A stretch of DNA of 64,000 nucleotides from Styela clava. Its lineage: Eukaryota; Chordata; Ascidiacea; Stolidobranchia; Styelidae. Below the pieces are notes generated by a model. The model was not told where the DNA came from and ran no database searches. It saw only the letters and a list, made by a program, of their open reading frames with translations. The stretch spans positions 8,752,974 through 8,816,973 of the forward strand of contig NC_135259.1 of assembly GCF_964204865.1 (NCBI RefSeq), given 5' to 3'. The position numbers were made by a program, and so were the translations under genes. Shown piece after piece: positions 22,934-33,346 of this stretch (the first letter of the stretch is position 1; the number at the start of each line of letters is the position of its first letter).

Positions 22934-24014
22934 GATTAATCATTGAACTTAAAAAGCCAATACAAATTAAAATGCAATGTGATGTCGAGCATGCTCATCG
23001 CCAAACCACCTGACTAAATACCTAAATCCTGTTTTCTGCTGTATATGTGAAAAAAATGCATGATATCAAATCGTTGTGACAAGATATTTAAAAGATCTTG
23101 TATTTTGTATGATATGCGCTGAAGGACATGTTTCGTGAAGAAAATTTGTTGATATATATCCATGTTAAATATCAAAAATCGATGGTTACCTAGTATGAAA
23201 ATAGAATAAATTCAATGTCCTCACATTTTCCGTTTTTTTTTGCATTCTTCATCTGCAAGTACAACAAACTGTGAACGTGAAGATTTTGAATCCCCGTGCT
23301 GTAACCATTGTAACCAAACATAACCATTTCTTTCAGACAATCTAGGTTGAGGCGTAGGAAACTTTTCAGAATGGATATACAAAACCTGCTTGTGATAGAT
23401 TACCAGTATTACCGAGAATAGAATAACGGAATTAGACATTTCAATTTCCTGATACAGGGGTTCTCGACTTGCGGCCCGTCGATGCATATTTTGCGGCCCG
23501 CAAAGATCTTTGATGGCCCAAACATATATCACGATATCTGCGGCGTAACGAATATAAACGATTTTTCGATACGGTATCATTCATCTCATCCATTACAGCG
23601 CACAATAAGACTATAGATTGTGTTATCACAGAAAACGGATGATTTACGTATTGTTACGTTAAAATTGAGTTACTTAGCTAAATAGAATAGGATTACAATA
23701 GAATAAAAAAAAACGCGACCATGACGTAATCACTTGAAATATGTTTTATTCTTTGATAGAAATAATGTGACTCTCATAAATATAGGTATAAGGCTAGTTT
23801 AGAAAGATCTAGAATATTGTAAATTGGATGCTGTGTTTGATTTGTTACTGAAAGCATCACATCCAATTTTTGGCTTGCAATATAAAAAAGCGAATACGGA
23901 GTAACTATATAAATGCGACCATGACGTATTCACTTGAAATATGTTTTATTCTTTAATAAAAAAAATGTGACTCTCGTAAGTATAGGTATAAGGCTAGATT
24001 GGAAAGATCTCGAT
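22934..24014. other. Rest of the duplicated unit, a hAT-end fragment and a local direct repeat
   Basis: 22960-23454 aligns with 11075-11120 plus 14190-14645. At 23455 a hAT-like end begins (CAGGGGTTCTCGACTTGCGG) without a visible partner. A 130-bp direct repeat follows: 23714-23840, and 23913-24010 continued at 25922-25950, with GACCATGACGTA and GTGACTCTC blocks. The second copy is split by the 24015-25921 element. No gene is seen. Confidence 0.55.
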
Positions 24015-25876
24015 CAGTGGTTCTTAAACTTTTTGAGCCGCGCCCCCTTTGAAAAATTTTATAAACTTCGCGCCCCCCCCCCCTTTTTGCTTTGAAAAAA
24101 TGCTTTTGTGATGGGCAGGTTGCTATATATTAAAATGGCGCTATAAGAGTGTTGGTCTCATAGGGTCATTGCTCGGATTGTTTAGGCATAAAACGCTTCG
24201 GAGTACAACTTCGCCATTCACTGTCGTATGTATAAAGCCAAATAGTGGTTGGTCATCTTACATTCTCGTTTTCCCCCTCACTTTGCAATATCTGGTAAAG
24301 TCAAACTAATTTTCAAGTAAAACTAAACACACAACAAACCTATGCTCTAATGTATTTTCTTCTTAAACGTTTACATAAGACACGTGAATTTCAATCAATT
24401 GTTTACTTCATCACCATTGAGCGATGCCAAAATTATTTACTGTGTGTTAAAAATATGCAACAATTACAGACTTCCTGGCTGCTTAATGTTTCAAACAAAA
24501 TGAAGAAGTACAAATGAATTTATGTAAATTTAAAAGCAGTTTTTAATAGTTATTATGCATGTGGACGTTTCCCCGGCCCTTGACCGCTGAAAAATAAAGT
24601 CGATAAGGCGTTTGCGTTTGCATTTTGTTTAAATCTCGAATGTTTTCGTTAGCGTGGCGTGCTATTTAAACCGTGAAAATCTTGATTTCGGTGTTTATTC
24701 TCATTTCCCTCGACATATTCTTGTGTCGCGAAGACGATTATAATTACTTTTTTTGTTCTCGAATGGAACCATGACACCTCTGAGGAAAACGAGTTAGTTT
24801 TTATTATATAATCATCAGCGACGAGATGCTAAAGATAGAATAAAGTAGTGAATCTGCCACCAAATATTTCTTTATTGTAAAAGCGAGGATATAAAATACT
24901 AAAAATAAAACGGAAAACAACATGAGTTTTATTTTAAGGTGGACTGCGACAGATCAAAAACACTTTCTTAGACATTGCAAATCTTATCAATTCCTTGTGC
25001 CTGCGGCACACCAGTAGTGTTCCAAAACTACCGACTTGAAATAAATTTTACACCATGGAATTTGATCGCAGACTAAGAAATTTCTGTAACGGTGTTAAAA
25101 TTAATCGAGCATTGCGATAGAGCGGAGTAAGAGTAGCAGGGACAGCTCATAATGGTGAAATTGGCAAGAATACAAATCAAATCAAAATGTAATCGGGAAC
25201 TTTGCCACACATTTTTATGGTTGCGGATTACCGTGGTATTTTGGAGTAGTGGTGCTTTTATTTTATCGACGCAATCGCAGATTTAATTCATCACAATTAA
25301 ATAAATAAAGCAACCATTTTAAATAAGTATATCGATCACTGATTGAATATTTTATTCAACAGCAAAACCATTACATATCCGTAGACAAAGTCGGCTCTTA
25401 TAACGACTGGCGTAATCTCGAGGACTGACCCAGGATCCGTACCGCGGGGATTTCGAGTCGATTAATATGTATTTTAATTGTACTAAATTAAATATACTTT
25501 CTGGGATATTATACCAGATCTTTCTAATGAAGAAAACGAATTCGCATGAGTGCAATATATATATATATATATCAAAACTAAATATATTCGGGCAGTTGAT
25601 CACACTTTAATATTTCCGCGGATTGGCGTGGTATTTTAGATCGGTAATGAGTTCATTTTGACATGAGTCGCCGCAACCGCGAGTTACCTTGAACACAAAT
25701 GAATTAAAATAGAGAAACATTTTGAATTCTTGTAGTTATTACGAGACAAAAAAATGTATTATACTACGAAAAAGCCGGTATTTTTAACAAACGTGGAGAC
25801 CGTTTCAGGAGCCTTTACATGTAAATTTCCGATTCCATCCTGTGACCTCTCGCGCCCCCCCTGTGAGCATCTCGCG

Positions 25877-25907
<31 letters not shown>

Positions 25908-25921
25908 TTTAAGAACCACTG
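24015..25921. mobile_element. hAT-like element, 1.91 kb, complete ends
   Basis: Perfect terminal repeats CAGTGGTTCTTAAAC / GTTTAAGAACCACTG are flanked by ATCTCGAT (24007-24014) and ATCTAGAT (25922-25929), a 7/8 match. The first copy of the local direct repeat (AAAGATCTAGAATATTG at about 23804) is the empty site. It is colinear with 11465-13296. A 30-base C run sits just inside the right end. No transposase frame survives. Confidence 0.85.
25877..25906 (+). repeat. 30-base homopolymer C run
   Basis: It lies next to the right terminal repeat of the hAT element, where the related copies have CGCGCCCCCC-type sequence. Its length may be unreliable in an assembly. Confidence 0.9.
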
Positions 25922-25982
25922 ATCTAGATTATTGTAAATTGGATATTGGGCGTGGTAGGCGTATAAAATAATAGGTCTAGCA

Positions 25983-26429
25983 CAGCGGTTCTCAACCTTT
26001 GACTGGCCGCGTACCACTTTTGTTCTTTTTACTCTGGCCGCGTACCACCGACAAAATCCTTTTTGTGGTGGAGAACAATGGCACGAGAAACGGGCTATGG
26101 TAGTATTTTATGTGGTGCTACATCCATTTTAGATATTTGTGCAAAATTTCAACGTAATAATTTTATGCAGTAACAACGTATTAATTTGCGTTGACTGCCG
26201 TAAGCGCTGTCCATCGTCTCGTTTCGTTTTAGGTGGGCAGTAGCGGTCGAGGGCGATCTCAAGACAAGACCTGCTTGCGCTATAAACCCGTTGTCGCCAT
26301 AATTTCAGCCAACTCAAAAGTTAATTGTTGCAGTATTTCAAACTGCTCGCGTACCACTTGAAAAGATTCCGCGTGCCACTAGTGGACCAGTAGTAGTGGT
26401 ACGCGTACCACAGGTTGTGGGAATCACTG
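25983..26429. mobile_element. Miniature hAT-like element, 447 bp
   Basis: It starts CAGCGGTTCTCAACC and ends GGGAATCACTG. Inverted GCGTACCAC motifs lie inside both ends. The direct repeat GTCTAGCA flanks it exactly (25975-25982, 26430-26437). No coding capacity. Confidence 0.85.
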
Positions 26430-26708
26430 GTCTAGCAGGTAGATTATTACCTTGCATCAGATACTCGTCAGAAAGATGAGTATTTTTAGCAGTCTTATTT
26501 TGGCCACCTTTTCTTTCTGAACAACGCTGTCGTTCTTGGTTATTTAGCTCGCTTGGTGAATATATATCTATCAAATGCTGGTGGCGTATTCATATCACTG
26601 TACTCCTTTGCAATGACAATGTGTTCCAAAAAAATATTTATCTCAATTATATCTATTGTATTGAAGCATATCGAAATTGTCAAAAAATATCCTACACGGC
26701 TGTCTTGA

Positions 26709-27587
26709 ATGGATGCAAGATTATTTTAAAAAAAAAGATGTTGTTAAGAAATTCGAGCGTGGCATGATCGAATATCCAGATATTATAAGAAAGTATGCAA
26801 TTGATTGTTTAGTTCAACTTGACCCGAACCAGACACGCGAACGACGCTATGATCTGATGCTGGACGCGGGGTGTGGTGGCGGTGGTAATACCCCAATGTT
26901 TGCTAAACATTTTAAAGAGATCATTGGATTTAACAAATAAATTTGGCCAACAAGAAAAATGTTAGTGACAACATTCACTACATCATTGGATATGAGATCA
27001 ATATGCCGGCTCTTGAAAACACGGTAGATCTAATATGGAGCGTGTTTTTTATTCATTTCATGAGCGTTGAAAATTTTGCAGAGGAATGTAAAAGAGTTTT
27101 GAAATTGTCGGGGTGTGCAATTATTACTAGTTTTGAATTTGCTGGCATCACTTTGTTACGAAGCGAAATTCATGGATGTGATTCTGGAATGCCAGTCTTT
27201 GCAAAATACCTAAAACAAGCAAAACACTGGTTCAAAACCAATTCTGCGCCGATATATGAGATTTGTTCGCGGTTACCAAACGTTTTTCAAAAAATATCAG
27301 GCGTGAAAAAGTTCAGGAATGACGACTTGGTTGGTACTGTCACATTGCCATTGGATAAGTTGAGAAAATACATTTTGGGTATTCCTGAGTACAATGAGTT
27401 TTCAAAATGGATGGAAATGCATCATGAACCCGATCTGTTAGATGAAAGCATAAACAAAATGAAGAAATTGTGGGGTTTGGAAAATGGAGCTGATAGTAAC
27501 GTCAACGTTCATCTGAAGTTATCATTTTTCGAAGTGAATTCGAAACAATCATCCAAAGTAACTTTTTGTGTAGAAGGGCAATCTTAA
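26709..27587 (+). pseudogene. SAM-dependent methyltransferase, copy 8 (two frameshifts)
   Basis: It is nearly full length and closest to copy 1. An extra base in the A-run after the start (about 26725) shifts the frame, so the family ATG at 26709 meets a TAA within seven codons. Reading resumes in the frame of MQDYFKKKDVVKKF. A deletion of about 13 bases at 26930-26940, inside the GFDKSKEQINLANKK segment, gives TAA at 26938 and a second shift. The C-terminus also loses the LRFSK end and runs on into FFEVNSK. Motif I (DAGCGGG) is still readable. The 5' flank (26470-26708) matches that of copy 1. It is a pseudogene. Confidence 0.85.
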
Positions 27588-28778
27588 TATATATAAGAAT
27601 ATTTTTTGCATTTAAATATTATACATATATATAATAAGTTGTTGATGCTGTCATCAAAATAGTTTTCTCACTTTATTTCAACCTGTATTCTGGAACTCGA
27701 AAACTAATTCCACTTTAACATATCTATATATATATATAGGTGACCGTACATTTGAACCCATGTGTATATCCGTGGGTTCAATCTATATGTGGGTGCTAAA
27801 CCTCATGGGTTAGGGTTAGTATGGGTTCAAATATCCGTACGACAAAAAAAATCCATAGGTGCAATAGTATGCAGGTGCAGTTGTCGTGGGTTCAAATGTA
27901 CGTGGGTTCAAATGTAATGGAACCATATATATATACCAGGGGTCTTCAACTCAAAATAGGTCACGGGCCAATTTTTGAACTTCATTGTCGACGCGGGCCG
28001 CAAACTAACAAATTAGGTACAAAATTGATACAAACAAAATAACGAAAGAAATGCTTTTGTTAAAATTACACTTGAATTACCTTTAACCTAACGAGACATG
28101 AAACATTGCGTTGGTTTGCTAGTCTTAAGATAGCATGCAAATGCTCGTCGATTAGTCGTGTGCGAAAGGGTGATTTGTTAACTTTAATTGTTGAAAAAAA
28201 TTGCTGATGTTACTTCACAAGCCATTAAAATATACTCTCCGTTAAAAATCAACGCAAAAACGCGACGATTTCGCAATCATCTCACCCATGACAAAGCTCG
28301 CTTTCACCGAGGCTTCACAAGTTTTAATTATGTCGGAGAAAAAATTTCTCTATTTCATCAGTGAAAATTTTAATTGCGATACCTTTTCGTGACGAATTGT
28401 TTCAGTATAGAAATAGTATTTTTTCATGTGCGGATGTTGTATTCCTTTCGAACAGCAATAATCGCACAGCATATGAGACGCTGAACCTTGTTATTATAAT
28501 TTCGCACAAAATGCAGATCCCACCCTTTCTCTTAAATATTCTGTGCTCTTCCGCACATTTACGCTTCGTGGACATTGCGCATGGGTTTACTACTTTATGA
28601 AAAGTGCTTCATTCTATGCGCTTTAACTGCCCTTGTTCAGAATTAATGATTGATAGCTGCATACTTCAATGGTCTTACCGAAACTTGTTTATTTCGTCAT
28701 AATAAAAATGCGAAATAGAATTATTGAATCACAATGGATGTTTCACCGGTCTTTGAATTGAACCCTGAATGATTGTAC
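27588..28778. other. Non-coding region with transposon fragments
   Basis: It holds dispersed repeat R3 (listed separately) and, from 27943, a hAT-like end (CAGGGGTCTTCAACTC followed by GCGGGCCGCAAAC). Sequence with GCGGGCCGCATGC at 33115-33130 could be part of its opposite end, which would make it a large host element for the insertions between, but no clean terminus or target duplication was found. No gene is recognised. Confidence 0.45.
27747..27901 (+). repeat. Dispersed repeat R3, copy 2, with 15-bp inverted ends
   Basis: Ends GTACATTTGAACCCA and TGGGTTCAAATGTAC are perfect inverted repeats. The interior matches the copy at 15169-15350. It looks like a miniature DNA transposon. The internal GGGTTAGGGTTAG is part of the repeat and not a telomere. 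Confidence 0.65.
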
Positions 28779-29125
28779 CTATCCAACGCTGAATTTAAGA
28801 GTGTTTTAGAGAGTTATCGCTTACAAACTGGCTCACATGTTCAACCTACCATTTTTATGCAAAACAATGAACCACGTGCCATTTTAGGCTAGTCTATCGC
28901 AGTGTTTGCGGTATCAATTTTGGATTATTGTAACTAAACTAAAGGTACTATCTACTACTATCCAACGCTGAATTTAAGAGTGTTTTAGAGAGTTATCGCT
29001 TACAAACTGGCTCACATGTTCAACCTACCATTTTTATGCAAAACAATGAACCACGTGCCATTTTAGGCTAGTCTATCGCAGTGTTTGCGGTATCAATTTT
29101 GGATTATTGTAACTAAACTAAAGGT
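28779..29125 (+). repeat. Exact 168-bp direct repeat (two copies, 11-bp spacer)
   Basis: 28779-28946 and 28958-29125 read identically by eye, from CTATCCAACGCTG to AACTAAACTAAAGGT, separated by 11 bases. The miniature element at 29126 follows directly on the second copy; the first copy preserves the uninterrupted site. No coding sequence is recognised. Confidence 0.85.
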
Positions 29126-29492
29126 TAGGGCTGGGCATTTTCGAATACCTTGTGATTTCAGAATAGAATCGAATAATTTTTTCGAATCGAATCTCGAAAA
29201 TATATAATTGTAAGCGACTTTATCATAGTAAGGGGTCCTCAAATGAATTACTGACTGAAGACATAGAATAAATCACTCAGAGAGATTACTGAGCGTTCCC
29301 ACAGAATAACTCACTACAGGAAATAGTCATATATATGCTAGAATTAAGTTGAAAAAATATGACTCCAGTGAAAAAAAACGGGAATTTACCTTGACCATTA
29401 GCGGAAAATTAAAAACAAGAAGGCGGCGATTCGAAGTTCAGCTCTGAACCGATTCGAATAACTTACTATTCGATTCGAAATGCCCACCCCTA
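29126..29492. mobile_element. Miniature hAT-like element, 367 bp (TAGGG ends)
   Basis: Ends TAGGGCTGGGCATTTCG-like and, on the other strand, TAGGGGTGGGCATTTCG. The direct repeat CTAAAGGT flanks it at 29118-29125 and 29493-29500. Subterminal ATTCGAAT-type motifs are repeated. It has no coding capacity. Confidence 0.85.
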
Positions 29493-29757
29493 CTAAAGGT
29501 ACTCAGAAGTCACAATGATAATTAAGTCCTTTTAGTTTCAACTATTTTTGAAAACAACTAAAAACTGAAAAGTAACTCGCAAAACTACCAAAAGAGACAA
29601 CAATGTTTACAATCGCGCTTGATATATATATGTCTGAGCAGAGGCGTAGCCAGCATATTTTGCGCCCGGGGCAAAATATAAAATTGGCGCCCCGGCCCCC
29701 ACGTTTAATCATGTTTTCTATTGGATTTAATTGTATATGTAAAAAAAAATTATATTT

Positions 29758-30547
29758 CGTCACGCTAATAACCGAATTGCGTAAGTCATTTTTAGCTGTT
29801 TTGAGAAAAACGTAAAAAAACTTCCTAATGATATTGCTATGCCATTGAGAGTCTTTAATTTGCCATAGTTCAACTTTTTGATCGTAGCCGGATTTAAGTT
29901 AATTTGTATGACGCAGTCATGTGACGTCATAATGGCACACTGTGATTTAGGCAAAAATGTGTCTATGGCTAGAGGGCATACGCAATTTTGCAACTTGTCT
30001 ATATGTACCAGTCCTGAAAACCAAACAATCCAAAATCCCCAAAATAGCTAATCTGTTTCAATTACATTATTTTTTATGTTTAAAAATATATATTTCATCA
30101 ATATAACACGCTCTGCACATCACCGAAATAAGACTAAAGTTAAATATAAAGAATAAAACAGTAATGTACTCTTATATAAAAGTCAACCAAGGTGAATTGG
30201 ACTCAGACAGTAAATATCACAAGTGCACGCCTTCCTATACAGTAGTATAAATTAAAAATTATTAGCGCTAAGCTAGAATCTGAGATGCAAAAACTCGAAA
30301 ATCCTTCGCCTAGGTTATTTTGCCTTTGTGACGTCACAATAGTCCTGCGTTAACAATGATAATTCATTATGACGGAACAATTGAACAAATTTGCATATCA
30401 TACAAAATTTCTATTTTTATGGGTTTCGGAATTCTTAAAATAAAATCTGAGTTAACAGACAGGTGCGCAGCATTACATAAATACCTATTTTATGAAAAAT
30501 TCAAAACCGCCCAAAATGACTTACGCAATTCGGTTATTAGCGTGACG
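29758..30547. repeat. Foldback-like inverted repeat nested in the hAT element
   Basis: The 35-base arm at 29758-29792 (CGTCACGCTAATAACC...) is repeated perfectly in reverse complement at 30513-30547. Similarity continues more weakly inward for about 20 bases, and GTGACGTCA motifs occur in both halves (about 29919 and 30330). About 720 bases of non-coding sequence separate the arms. Confidence 0.75.
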
Positions 30548-30768
30548 ATATGTGAATTCAAATTTATATGTATTTATATATTTTATTATTTATTCAAAAA
30601 TATATGTATATGTAAATTCAAATTTTAATGGAACATTTTATTTAAAGAAGAAGCAAAGCTATACAAAATAGAGCATATGTCCCACTCAGTTACTGTCAAA
30701 GATGATCTACATAGTCTAAAATAAATTCATTTTTTCAATTTCACTGTCGTAAACTGGTTAACACGTCA

Positions 30769-31143
30769 TCAAAATCTGTTTTTTTCCAATGTTTCTCTTT
30801 CAACACTTAGAAGTGCAAGATCACGGAGACGATCCTGTCCCGTTGATGCACGCGAATACGACAAAATAAGTTTCAATCTGCTGAAAGACCGTTCACAGCT
30901 TGCAATTGAAACTGATATTGTTAACAAAATTTGTAGAGAAATTTGCAGATTGAATAAAACGTCGTCTCCAAAAGACACAATAAAACCAAGAAGAGCCAAA
31001 GGAGTTTCTGGTTGATCTACAGTTCTGTTACTGAGCAGCATTCTGCAATCTCCAATTTCGGTGAAAAGTTCGTGGCCATTGATGTCCGTGGGGTAGAGAT
31101 TTGCAAAATCTGTGCAATCTCGACGAATTGTCGAAAACGGCAT
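30769..31143 (-). pseudogene. hAT transposase C-terminal (dimerisation domain) remnant
   Basis: A 124-residue open piece ends in the hallmark of the hAT C-terminal domain: SIASCERSFSRLKLI, then SRASTGQDRLRDLALLSVE. This domain mediates dimerisation in active hAT transposases. The N-terminal BED zinc finger and the catalytic RNase H-like core are not found in the rest of the element, so it is a remnant. It defines the superfamily of the surrounding 2-kb element. Confidence 0.85.
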
Positions 31144-31689
31144 TGAGGTCTTTTAGCACAGTATAATATATTTTATGTAACTCTGCCGCAAAGTACGGTA
31201 CTTTGACAACAAAATACAATCCACGTATTACTCAAAACATGTATTAACATCATTCAACCAAATTCCGTTTCCATTTGTCTCCAGCACAGAACTAGTATCA
31301 ACTTACATCCGAGTGCGCAGGCAAGAACTTAACGATACAGAACCACGTAATTAACCCGGTGCATTTTGTTACCTAACGTTACCAAATCAAATTTTGCTTT
31401 GTTTTCCTGCCAGATTTTTTTGGCCATGTAATTACGATGGAAATCTGACCGTGCTATGTGCGTGATGACGTCGGCAGTCGTAAGTGGTCTGACCAAGTGT
31501 GCAGTTTGCCATGTACTAAGATTAGATGTCTGCCGCCGGTGCGTTCTTGCTTGTGACCGTTTTTTACCTTTGTTGTGAAATTTTTGCCAGCCCCATTTTG
31601 GCGCCCCTGTACCTTGGCGCCCGGGGGCATATGTACCCCACTGCCCCCCCTAAGCTACGCCTCTGTGTCTGAGTGAAAGAAGTGTATGA

Positions 31690-31910
31690 GCCGGGCATAA
31701 ATTTTGCATGTGCATTCATCATATCTCGGACCAGAAGCCTATTGATTTTGGATGAATTATGTGGATTAATTAGCGAGGCGCTGTGGAGTAAGAGCGAATG
31801 AATCGAAACCGCAGTTTCTGTTTTGGGGGCTCCCCTGACTTTCGATCGACAAGTCTTCGGTCTCTGACCGATATTCTCGTTGTTAACTTATTGCCGATTT
31901 GTAATTGTTA
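31690..31910 (+). repeat. Dispersed repeat R1, copy 2
   Basis: It shares AAATTTTGCATGTGCATTC, TATCTCGGACC and the CGATCGACAAGTCTTCGGTC-like block with the copies at 43555-43875 and 37050-37345 (opposite strand). The CAGA-type microsatellite part is missing here. Confidence 0.6.
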
Positions 31911-32003
31911 CGAATAAAATATGAACGTGGTAAAGTGGAATAACAGAAGGAAATTTCACTTTTTAAAGTTTGTTAGACAGGACTCTTGATGTCGAAAAAT
32001 AAC

Positions 32004-33003
32004 TAGGGATGGGCCGGAATTAGGATCCGGACTCGGATTCGAATCCACGTCGTTCTTACAGAGTCTATAATCAATTTTTTTTTACTAACTAACGCCTATG
32101 TTCGTACTTTACCTAATATAAATCTCACTACATACCTTAACTGGTTGAAATTCAAGGTAAGATATGTAACAATATCACTCGTGTGTATTATAAACACTCC
32201 TAATAAAAACGACGACAGATATCCAAATAATATAACACAAGTTGAAAACTATTGATAGCTAATATAACAATGACGCGCTAGTCGCCTTCAAACTATCTAT
32301 TCATTTTGGTATACAGGTGGTACACAATAAAATATGTGTCAGCGCAATATTTTTGGGTTTTCAATTCTCGTAAATAAATATGAAACATGCGCAGAATCAA
32401 CCCAAGGGGGAATCTCATCAATACCTCTTTTAAATCGAGTTTATTACGTGAAATCCTTTCTCTAAAAAAGAAGCAATGGAAAACATGGAGCGTTTTAGAA
32501 CGTTTACATGAACTACTAAATTGAAAGCATTGTATTGACGACGAGTGGCATCTCTTTACCATTTGCACATGCGACAAAGTAAATTCAAGGCTAGAAATAT
32601 CTGGAATTATGGGAAAGCATTGTGGTCAAAAGCTTTTTATTTTTCATATTGACATGTAAGAATTTCTGAATAGCTGCGCAGAATTGACGCAAGGTGGTGG
32701 GGACTGGAAATCCAGTTCACAGCCAAGACGCACATTGACCCACGTTTACGTTTGTATTATGGTCGCCAAAAGAAAAATGAAAAACATATTTTTAAATTGA
32801 TTCAACAGCTATCTGCGGAACCATTGGGCAAAAAATATGAGCTACGACGTATGTTTGCCAGCGCGCGATGCTGTAGTATGGTCAAAAACATGTTTTTCTA
32901 CTTTTACATTGTGACGTCACGGACTCGGAGGATTCGATTAGAGTCCTTGACTTATTACTCGGATTCGTCGAATCTCTGTAATACCGGACTCGTCCCATTC
33001 CTA
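32004..33003. mobile_element. hAT-like element, 1.0 kb (TAGGGATGGG ends)
   Basis: Ends TAGGGATGGGCCGG and, on the other strand, TAGGAATGGGACGAGTCCGG. GGACTCGGATTCGAATC-type subterminal motifs lie at both ends. The direct repeat AAAATAAC flanks it exactly (31996-32003, 33004-33011). The interior has only short frames with no recognised domain. Confidence 0.8.
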
Positions 33004-33292
33004 AAAATAACACGATACAACTTACTCATAGTTGACAAGTCACTTGACATCGTGCCATTTTAGTTTTTTTTTGTGGAAAAATCTCAACCATGACGCAGGC
33101 CGCAAAAAGTTGTTTCGCGGGCCGCATGCTCTTTTACCAATCTGAGATCACAGAAGTAACTATATCACTGATACAAGCAATTAGATAAATAAGTGAAGTT
33201 TCGCAGGATCCTGAAACTGTTCTAAACCTACGATTACAAGCAATACATTTTTAATACTATTCTGTAGAAATAAATAAACGCTTCCACATTAT

Positions 33293-33298
33293 TTTATT
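33293..33298 (-). promoter_or_regulatory. Putative CPSF1 polyadenylation signal (AATAAA)
   Basis: An AATAAA hexamer on the minus strand lies 49 bases past the CPSF1 stop codon, in an AT-rich stretch. It is the closest canonical signal I see downstream of the gene. Confidence 0.5.
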
Positions 33299-33346
33299 CA
33301 AATAGAATATTCAAACTAAGAGCATATGATTGAGTGAGTTGTGGCA

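Larger units (their letters stand above)
29639..31665. mobile_element. hAT transposon, 2.03 kb, with transposase remnant
   Basis: Terminal repeats CAGAGGCGTAGC / GCTACGCCTCTG are perfect, followed inside by GCGCCCGGGG / CGCCCGGGGG motifs. The direct repeat TGTCTGAG flanks it exactly (29631-29638, 31666-31673). The minus strand retains the C-terminal part of a hAT transposase (30769-31143). A separate inverted-repeat structure is nested on its left side (29758-30547). Confidence 0.9.

Noticed and set aside
25805..26017. Minus-strand open frame with a run of glycines
   Set aside because: The glycines are simply the homopolymer C run read in frame across a transposon end.
27943..33140. One large 5.2-kb hAT element hosting the nested insertions
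   Set aside because: The left end looks right and both sides share GCGGGCCGCA-type motifs, but no matching right terminus or target duplication was found.
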